Of a DNA stretch of 7,274 nt, positions 1 through 4,047 are shown in pieces. Made by a program: the position numbers and the translations under genes. Under the pieces are notes generated by a model. The model did no database searches. It was not told where the DNA came from and saw only the letters and a list, made by a program, of their open reading frames with translations. This stretch comes from Nitrospirota bacterium (GTDB lineage Bacteria; Nitrospirota; Nitrospiria; Nitrospirales; Nitrospiraceae), in contig JACQCB010000033.1 in assembly GCA_016201805.1 (NCBI GenBank), positions 1 through 7,274 of the forward strand, in the 5' to 3' direction. Position 1 is the first letter of the stretch. Each line of letters begins with the position of its first letter.

Positions 1-104
1 AAGCGGTTCCGGCAATCCGATCCGTTTTGAAGACAAGGTGGGGGACCGAGATTGATGAAGCCGGAGAGAACTTCGTTGGCACGAGTTAAGCCGCCCTTCT
101 GTCC
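1..104. other. Left-edge stretch, possible 3' tail of a plus-strand gene
   Basis: No complete gene lies here. On the plus strand, frame 2 is open from the edge and reads SGSGNPIRFEDKVGDRD before a TGA at 53-55. Frame 3 is open to a TAA at 87-89. Either could be the C-terminus of a gene that starts outside the window and converges on rqcH; frame 2 reads more like protein. The fragment is too short to identify. No hairpin followed by a T-run is visible in either direction, so no terminator for rqcH can be called. Confidence 0.25.
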
Positions 105-1565
105 TTAGCCGGAGGATTCTTTCAGACGGTCCAGTCTCACGTGATCGAGTTGGACGAAGATCGCTTTCTCCTGCGTGACGGTCACGGTGCCGGGCGGCTG
201 GCCTTTCGTCTTTCGGACCCATTTCTTTCTGGTGTAGATCACCTCGCCTTTGCCGCTCTTCTTTAAATCGCTATAAAGCAGTGCCAGCGTGGCCGCGTCC
301 TTGATCGTTTCGTGCGGCGGGTCGGCGCCTTTCTCCAGCCGTACCACCACGTGCGACCCCGGCGTGCCGTGGGCATGGAGCCAGAGGTCGTCGCTGTGGG
401 CGAATTTGAAGGTCAACTCTTCGTTCTCGCGGGCGTTCCGGCCCACGTAAATTGGGAGTCCGTCGGTGGAGGTAAAGCGACGGAAGGGACCTTCCCGAGG
501 CGAGTGACGAGTGACGGGTGATGGGTGATGAGCAATGGGCTTGAACGGGGTTTCTTGCGCCGGCGATTGCCAGGTCTTTTGTTCGATGGCTTTCCGTTCC
601 GCCTGCAAGTCGGCCAGTTCTCGTTCGGCCGTCTCCAGCCTGGGTTTGATCTCGCGGTCGGCGGCCAGGTATTTGCGATGTTTTTTGAAGTAATCGTCCA
701 TGTTGCCTTGCGGGGTTTTTGAAAGGTCCAGGGGGATGGTCAACTCCGGCATGGCCGGATCGAAATAGTCTATCACGGTGACCTGCGCCTGTCCCTTCGT
801 CATGAGGTGGAGATTGGCTTTGAGCAGTTCGCCGTAACGGGCATATTCCTTGTAGCGGGTTGCCTTGTCAAAGTCGGCCTTCAGCGCATCGATTCGCCTC
901 GCGGCCTTCTTGAGGCCCTTGCGGATCTCCGCCAGCCGCGCCTGTCTGAGGTGTTCGCGAGCGAGGTCTTCTTCACGGCCCTGGTCGCGACGCTCGAGGG
1001 AGGACGACACTGGGAAGGGCTGGTCGCCCTCCGGTTGCTGGAGAGGCTGTGCCTTCGTTCTTCTCCGTTCCTGCTCGTTCGTGCTTGGGGGTCTTGCCAT
1101 AGGAGGTTGCACGGGAGTCCGGTAGGGCTTTCCGGTCTTCTCGCGTCCGGTCTCAAGCGCAATCAGGATCTTGTCCTCTGCATCCAGGAGAAGGAGATCG
1201 GCGGTTCTGCCGGTCAATTCGGCCACAAGGGAACAGGGGCCTTCGCGCGCTGTCAGCCTGAGGCGGACGATGCGATCCCCGGGAACCTGCTCCAACCCGT
1301 CTATGCGTGCGCCCTGGATGTGGGCGCGCAAGTATTGGCAGAAGGAGGGCGGCGTCGTGGGGTTGGGGAGACGGTGGCTGAGCAGGTGCAGCCGGGCTGT
1401 TTCAGGGTCGGCCGAAAGCAGCAGGGCGAGCGTGTGTCCCGGTGCCCGAATCTCCAACGTGAGGCTCCGCGGCGTCGGCTGAAAAATCTTTTGAATCCAC
1501 CCGTGGCGCAAGGCCGGCTCGATTTCCCGGACCACTGCGGCGATCTCCAACGCGGACAGCGACAT
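105..1565 (-). CDS. rqcH: NFACT-family ribosome quality-control protein (RqcH/Rqc2 homologue), short form
   Basis: A 486-aa cytosolic protein of the NFACT family (bacterial RqcH, eukaryotic Rqc2/NEMF). These proteins bind 50S subunits carrying stuck peptidyl-tRNA and direct C-terminal alanine tailing of the nascent chain. The NFACT-N domain spans about residues 1-150 and contains PGDRI, whose D97 and R98 match the Asp-Arg pair needed for tailing in B. subtilis RqcH. Two helices of the coiled-coil arm lie at about 200-250 and 286-330, flanking the G-E-L-L-K-A-N and LDLS-x3-G-N segments typical of the family. NFACT-R lies at about 361-475, with DLWLHAHGTPGSH at 393-405. The protein is shorter than the roughly 570 aa usual for RqcH because the helix-hairpin-helix domain expected after the PYRTPVQPP segment is missing. 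A Pro/Gln/Arg-rich linker (about 150-200) takes its place. A second linker at 332-360 is encoded by a 7-bp tandem repeat. The start at 1565 is supported by a GGGAG upstream and by alignment of the N-terminus with the family. Confidence 0.93.
   Translation of the reverse strand: MSLSALEIAAVVREIEPALRHGWIQKIFQPTPRSLTLEIRAPGHTLALLLSADPETARLHLLSHRLPNPTTPPSFCQYLRAHIQGARIDGLEQVPGDRIVRLRLTAREGPCSLVAELTGRTADLLLLDAEDKILIALETGREKTGKPYRTPVQPPMARPPSTNEQERRRTKAQPLQQPEGDQPFPVSSSLERRDQGREEDLAREHLRQARLAEIRKGLKKAARRIDALKADFDKATRYKEYARYGELLKANLHLMTKGQAQVTVIDYFDPAMPELTIPLDLSKTPQGNMDDYFKKHRKYLAADREIKPRLETAERELADLQAERKAIEQKTWQSPAQETPFKPIAHHPSPVTRHSPREGPFRRFTSTDGLPIYVGRNARENEELTFKFAHSDDLWLHAHGTPGSHVVVRLEKGADPPHETIKDAATLALLYSDLKKSGKGEVIYTRKKWVRKTKGQPPGTVTVTQEKAIFVQLDHVRLDRLKESSG
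501..540. repeat. 7-bp tandem repeat inside rqcH
   Basis: On the plus strand the units read CGAGTGA, CGAGTGA, CGGGTGA, TGGGTGA, TGAGCAA, followed by a partial TGGGC. The period is 7 bp, so the frame is restored only every three units. The array encodes about residues 343-355 of RqcH (PIAHHPSPVTRHS), which lie in the linker before NFACT-R and not in a folded domain. Confidence 0.75.
1056..1085. repeat. Three imperfect 10-bp tandem units inside rqcH
   Basis: CGTTCTTCTC, CGTTCCTGCT and CGTTCGTGCT follow each other directly on the plus strand. They encode part of the charged low-complexity linker (about residues 161-170, including EQERRR) that stands where other RqcH proteins have the helix-hairpin-helix domain. 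Confidence 0.5.
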
Positions 1566-1698
1566 GGGGCTCCCTGCTCCTGCGGACGTGTTGCGCGCAA
1601 AGTCTGATCGGAATCACGGCAGAATTCAAGGGCTGTCCTATGGGCGACTTGCTTTGCCAGTCGACGGAACATTTGTGCCTATTGGTACGGCAGGGTTT

Positions 1699-1712
1699 GT
1701 CATACCTATGAC
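1699..1712. promoter_or_regulatory. 14-bp palindrome, candidate enhancer-binding-protein site
   Basis: GTCATACCTATGAC has perfect 6-bp arms around a 2-bp centre. Its centre is about 97 bp upstream of the start site predicted from the sigma-54 promoter at 1776-1793, in the usual range for upstream activator sites of sigma-54 enhancer-binding proteins. The link is inferred from position only. A weaker GTC-N8-GAC element sits at 1635-1648. Confidence 0.4.
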
Positions 1713-1775
1713 GGCCTGTTCTGCAGCGGAAGAGACCGGTGTGACGAGGGTGATGAGAAACCAGAGGATTTGCGG

Positions 1776-1793
1776 TTGGCACTGGCATTGCTT
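1776..1793 (+). promoter_or_regulatory. Sigma-54 (RpoN) -24/-12 promoter
   Basis: TTGGCACTGGCATTGCTT matches the sigma-54 consensus TGGCAC[G]-N4-TTGC[A/T] almost completely. The -24 GG is at 1778-1779 and the -12 GC at 1790-1791, with exactly 10 bases between them. The transcript should start near 1803, giving a leader of about 105 nt before the zinc-ribbon start codon at 1908. Sigma-54 promoters need an activator ATPase, so the gene downstream is probably switched on by a specific signal. Confidence 0.75.
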
Positions 1794-1870
1794 CACGGAA
1801 TGGTACCGGGGACTCAAGCCGGCCATGAGGGAGCCGATAAAGAAGACAGGTGTGATGCAGGATCACAGAA

Positions 1871-1887
1871 GAGGGCCGTCGGCCCTC
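1871..1887 (+). promoter_or_regulatory. GC-rich leader hairpin before the zinc-ribbon gene
   Basis: GAGGGCC-GTC-GGCCCTC forms a perfect 7-bp stem with a 3-nt loop. It ends six bases before the AAAGGAG ribosome-binding site. There is no T-run after it, so it does not look like an intrinsic terminator. It could affect mRNA stability or translation, or be chance. Confidence 0.45.
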
Positions 1888-1907
1888 GAACGGAAAGGAG
1901 AGCCGCC

Positions 1908-2138
1908 ATGAAGTGTCAGCGATGTCATGGACTGATGGTGGTGGATCATTTCATCGACATGGAAGACGACAGCGGGCATCTCTGGATGCGGGGGTGGCGA
2001 TGCGTGACCTGCGGGGATGTGGTGGACCCCAAGATCCATCGGCACCGGCTCATTCAGAGTTCGTTGCGCGATCGCATGGCGCAGGTGCTGGCGCGTAAGC
2101 CCAAGAAGGTACGCGAAGTGGTGCGGTTGAGCGCCTGA
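1908..2138 (+). CDS. Small zinc-ribbon protein of unknown function
   Basis: A 76-aa protein with two CxxC knuckles: C3-x2-C6 (MKCQRCHGLM) and C32-x2-C35 (WRCVTCGDVVDP). The 25-residue spacing is typical of a zinc ribbon holding one structural zinc. The C-terminal half (about 42-76) is basic and probably helical (RDRMAQVLARKPKKVREVV), which would suit contact with nucleic acid, ribosome or polymerase; this part is inference. The ATG at 1908 is chosen over an in-frame ATG at 1770 because AAAGGAG lies 7 bases upstream of it and the first knuckle follows at once. In addition, the sigma-54 promoter lies between the two start codons, so the predicted transcript begins after 1770. I recognise the general type but no characterised family member. 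Confidence 0.85.
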   Translation: MKCQRCHGLMVVDHFIDMEDDSGHLWMRGWRCVTCGDVVDPKIHRHRLIQSSLRDRMAQVLARKPKKVREVVRLSA

Positions 2139-2350
2139 TTTCTTCCGGAAGACCGTAGAGATTTTTCGACGGTTCGTTGCAACCAGTCGACGACCGCGTC
2201 CCATCGATCCCCCCTGTCTTTCGCTCGGTCACCGCTTCCGACGACCCAGCATGTCAGCTTTGCAGTTGTCTCTCCCACGTCCCTCCCTCTCTAGACATGC
2301 CCCCATGTTTGCAATAGAGTGTCCATCGTGTCTATGGCTGCGTTTAGTAC
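2139..2350. other. Intergenic spacer without a clear gene
   Basis: 212 bp between two plus-strand genes. It contains a 12-bp palindrome TCTTCCGGAAGA (2141-2152) just after the zinc-ribbon stop codon. There is also a bulged hairpin at 2167-2189 (CGACGGTT pairing with AACC-A-GTCG around CGTTGC). Neither is followed by a T-run. A weak sigma-70-like pair, TTGCAA at 2308 and TCTATG 17 bp later, precedes the next gene, but the -10 match is poor. Confidence 0.4.
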
Positions 2351-2695
2351 ATGTGGGCTGTGATGGATTTGCCGGACGTCAAGCAACTCGTCGAAGTCGG
2401 AATGAGCCATCGTTATGCCCAGGCGCATGGGTGGGTGGTCAATGCCGTCTCGGGCTGGCTCTCCGCCTATTACATGGAGGATGCCCGATTTCGTGTCCGC
2501 CGTCGTGACTATGAACCGGATACCGGGCTGTATGTGTGGGTCTGCGAGATCGAGGGCGCCATGCCGATCACGCGGATGCTCAAGCGGTTGCAAGCGGATA
2601 TCCCGCCCTTCCAGATTCACGAGCGGAGGGGGCTTGGGGCCCAGGGCAGCCGCTACATCATCGATGTACCACAAGGGAGTTCCGATCAAGCCTGA
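2351..2695 (+). CDS. Hypothetical protein, 114 aa
   Basis: I do not recognise this protein. It is soluble-looking, with no signal peptide, membrane segment or cysteine cluster. Notable parts are an aromatic-rich segment WVVNAVSGWLSAYYMEDARF (about residues 28-47), YVWVCEIEGAMPITRMLKRL (about 61-80) and a C-terminal GSRYIIDVP. Alternating charged and hydrophobic stretches suggest a small alpha/beta fold. The plus strand is preferred over a minus-strand frame open across 2291-2689 because its codons are strongly GC-ended and its composition is protein-like. The start is uncertain: the ATGs at 2351, 2363 and 2402 are all in frame and none has a good Shine-Dalgarno site. It faces the MerP-like gene tail to tail with 36 bp between. 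Confidence 0.7.
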   Translation: MWAVMDLPDVKQLVEVGMSHRYAQAHGWVVNAVSGWLSAYYMEDARFRVRRRDYEPDTGLYVWVCEIEGAMPITRMLKRLQADIPPFQIHERRGLGAQGSRYIIDVPQGSSDQA

Positions 2696-2696
2696 G

Positions 2697-2740
2697 AGGC
2701 AAGGGGCCAGCCGAGCAAGACCCCTGGAAGCCTATTTTAT
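2697..2740 (+). terminator. Possible intrinsic terminator after the 114-aa gene
   Basis: AGGC (2697-2700) and AGGGG (2702-2706) pair with CCCCT (2721-2725) and GCCT (2730-2733), with a small internal loop and a 14-nt apical loop. The stem is followed by ATTTTAT. The T-run is short and the loop large, so this is a modest candidate. The structure overlaps the stop codon of the opposing gene. Confidence 0.35.
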
Positions 2741-3037
2741 GACCTCCGCCTTGCAATGCCAGCCATCTCCTTTGAGGACGTTGACGGCCGCTGTCAGTTG
2801 ATCCGGCTTCACCTTCCCTGTCTCGCTGGTCACGATAGCGTAGCCCTTCATGCTCTTGAGGTCCACCGACGCGACGCCAGGGATTTTCTTGAGGGCTGTC
2901 TGAACCTCGCCCAGGTAGGAATCGCAGAACTTCCCGCCCAGCATGAGCGTTGTCTTCTGCTCGGCGGCAAATGCCGGCACCGACAACACGAATACGCTGC
3001 ATACAAGTCCGAACGTAATCCGTTGCATGGTCTGCAT
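2732..3037 (-). CDS. Exported HMA-domain (MerP-like) protein with a degenerate metal site
   Basis: A 101-aa protein with a Sec signal peptide: MQTMQR, then a hydrophobic core at about 7-20, then a P-AFA site that predicts cleavage after residue 24. The mature part matches the beta-alpha-beta-beta-alpha-beta plan of heavy-metal-associated domains: TTLMLGGKFCDSY, a helix, then IPGVASVDL, then YAIVTSETGKV, a helix with VNVLKGDGW, and a final CKAEVIK. The usual GMTCxxC loop is GGKFCDSY here, so only C38 of the pair remains (Y41 replaces the second). A second Cys, C95, lies in the last strand. It may bind a metal with C38 and C95, form a disulfide, or have lost metal binding. The start at 3037 has an AAAGGA site 9-10 bases upstream and gives a proper signal peptide; an ATG at 3028 is possible. 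No mer or cop genes are nearby. Confidence 0.88.
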   Translation of the reverse strand: MQTMQRITFGLVCSVFVLSVPAFAAEQKTTLMLGGKFCDSYLGEVQTALKKIPGVASVDLKSMKGYAIVTSETGKVKPDQLTAAVNVLKGDGWHCKAEVIK

Positions 3038-3114
3038 GAAGGCAGTTCCTTTTGTCCGTCGGGAGTGAAGACCGGGCGTTGTCGAGGTTGATGCAACCCT
3101 TGCCGTAGGAAGGG

Positions 3115-3144
3115 ATGATATATGGCGTCCCTCCTCGTCCGCAA
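3115..3144 (-). promoter_or_regulatory. Candidate sigma-70 promoter for the MerP-like gene
   Basis: Read on the minus strand, TTGCGG (3139-3144) is followed after 18 bp by TATCAT (3115-3120), a 5/6 match to the -10 consensus with a weak -35. It predicts a leader of about 70 nt. An imperfect inverted repeat CCCTT-N8-AAGGG (3097-3114) lies directly downstream across the predicted start site. A small perfect hairpin GGTTG-ATG-CAACC (3086-3098) follows in the leader. Both could be operator or leader elements. Confidence 0.35.
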
Positions 3145-3182
3145 GAGCCGGTCGTGTAGGGCTGATTTCGGCAAACACGCAA

Positions 3183-3198
3183 CTGGCTTTGAGGTTGC
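3183..3198 (+). promoter_or_regulatory. Possible second sigma-54 promoter, upstream of the 239-aa gene
   Basis: CTGGCTTTGAGGTTGC has TGGC and TTGC with GG (3185-3186) and GC (3197-3198) separated by exactly 10 bases, as sigma-54 requires. The central ACG of the -24 element is replaced by TTT, so it is weaker than the site at 1776. It predicts a start near 3210 and a leader of about 69 nt. Confidence 0.35.
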
Positions 3199-3208
3199 CA
3201 CATGACGG

Positions 3209-3235
3209 CTGATACTGTAGATTTCAGTGTATCGG
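3209..3235 (+). promoter_or_regulatory. Inverted repeat in the leader of the 239-aa gene
   Basis: CTGATAC (3209-3215) can pair with GTATCGG (3229-3235), including one G-T wobble, around a 13-nt loop. It would sit at the very 5' end of a transcript starting near 3210. It may be an RNA hairpin or an operator, or have no role. Confidence 0.3.
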
Positions 3236-3278
3236 ACAGTGGAGACGAACTTCGTGCTCAGGCAAAGGACCATCGAGT

Positions 3279-3998
3279 ATGCGCGGGAACCAAGTGAATA
3301 ACCCTCTTCGGTATGCCTATAAATTCAAGTTCGAGGACGGCAGGGAGAAGGATTTTGAAATCCGATTGGACGCCGAAACATTGGAATTGGCGATGCCGAA
3401 AGACGCACCGAAACCCGAGTGGACGAAGCTGAAGTATTGGCAGTGCGACAACTGCCCGTTGAGCGATGAGGTCGCCTATTGTCCTGTGGCGGTCAATCTG
3501 TCCAGTCTCGTCGAAACGTTTAAAGATTCCCTCTCGCATGAACGCACGGACGTCGTGGTTGAGGCCGCAGAGCGCACTTATGCAAAACAGACGACGCTTC
3601 AGAGTGGCCTCAGCTCGATCATCGGGCTCTATATGGTGACCAGCAACTGTCCGGTCATGGACAATCTGCGGCCGATCGTGCGGTTCCATTTGCCCTTTAC
3701 GGTCGACGAGGAAACCATTTACCGGGTGGCGACGATGTACTTGATGAAACAGTATTTTGTGATGCGAAACGGGGGGAGGCCAGACTGGGAGTTGAAAAAT
3801 CTTGGCCAGTTATACAAGGCCATCTGGACCGTGAACATCGGCATGGCCGAACGGTTGCGGCACGCCTCAACCCATGACGCCAACGTGAATGCCGTCATTA
3901 TTCTCTCCGCATTCGGAGACACGGTCGGCCAGTCACTCGAAAATGGTCTGGATGAAATCGAGTATTTATTCGGCAGCGGATCGCCGCCACGCTCTTGA
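3279..3998 (+). CDS. Protein of unknown function with conserved-looking cysteines, 239 aa
   Basis: I cannot name this family with confidence. The N-terminus (about 10-40) looks like a beta-rich module: YAYKFKFEDGREKDFEIRLD followed by ETLEL. A cysteine segment follows: C56-x2-C59-P, then C68-P, then a distant C124-P in TSNCPVMDNLRP. These four cysteines, three of them in Cys-Pro pairs, could form a zinc or iron-sulfur site, which is inference. The C-terminal half (about 145-230) is predicted helical, with YRVATMYLMKQYFVM and a histidine-containing stretch RLRHASTHDANVNAVI. There is no signal peptide or membrane helix, so it is probably cytosolic. The ATG at 3279 has AAAGGA 9 bases upstream; a GTG at 3294 is less likely. 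It lies 49 bp before mutS2 on the same strand, so the two may share a transcript. Confidence 0.88.
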   Translation: MRGNQVNNPLRYAYKFKFEDGREKDFEIRLDAETLELAMPKDAPKPEWTKLKYWQCDNCPLSDEVAYCPVAVNLSSLVETFKDSLSHERTDVVVEAAERTYAKQTTLQSGLSSIIGLYMVTSNCPVMDNLRPIVRFHLPFTVDEETIYRVATMYLMKQYFVMRNGGRPDWELKNLGQLYKAIWTVNIGMAERLRHASTHDANVNAVIILSAFGDTVGQSLENGLDEIEYLFGSGSPPRS

Positions 3999-4047
3999 AC
4001 AGGAACGTGAAAACGCCCGTGGCTTCCCTTCAAACAACCATCCTTCG

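Larger units (their letters stand above)
1566..1907. other. Divergent intergenic region between rqcH and the zinc-ribbon gene
   Basis: This 342-bp stretch has no convincing gene; the reading frames crossing it have no family-like sequence. It holds the ribosome-binding site of rqcH next to 1566, a 14-bp palindrome (1699-1712), a sigma-54 promoter (1776-1793), a GC-rich hairpin (1871-1887) and the AAAGGAG site of the zinc-ribbon gene (1894-1900). A sigma-70 promoter for rqcH is not clear; the best candidate, TTGAAT with CAGACT at 17 bp on the minus strand, matches the consensus poorly. Confidence 0.7.

Noticed and set aside
501..540. The heptamer array as a CRISPR or origin iteron array
   Set aside because: The units are contiguous with no spacers, lie inside a coding gene, and have no adjacent cas or replication genes.
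807..1607. A 266-codon plus-strand frame opposite rqcH
   Set aside because: It is antisense to clear NFACT motifs and has no recognisable domain or ribosome-binding site.
1402..1866. A minus-strand frame crossing the rqcH start and the upstream spacer
   Set aside because: It overlaps rqcH in another frame and would run through the sigma-54 promoter region; the sequence is not protein-like.
2141..2152. Palindrome TCTTCCGGAAGA as a terminator of the zinc-ribbon gene
   Set aside because: A perfect palindrome leaves no loop, and no T-run follows. Noted only as a possible protein-binding site.
2291..2689. A 132-codon minus-strand frame opposite the 114-aa gene
   Set aside because: Third-position GC bias and composition favour the plus strand. 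Not fully excluded, since neither protein is recognised.
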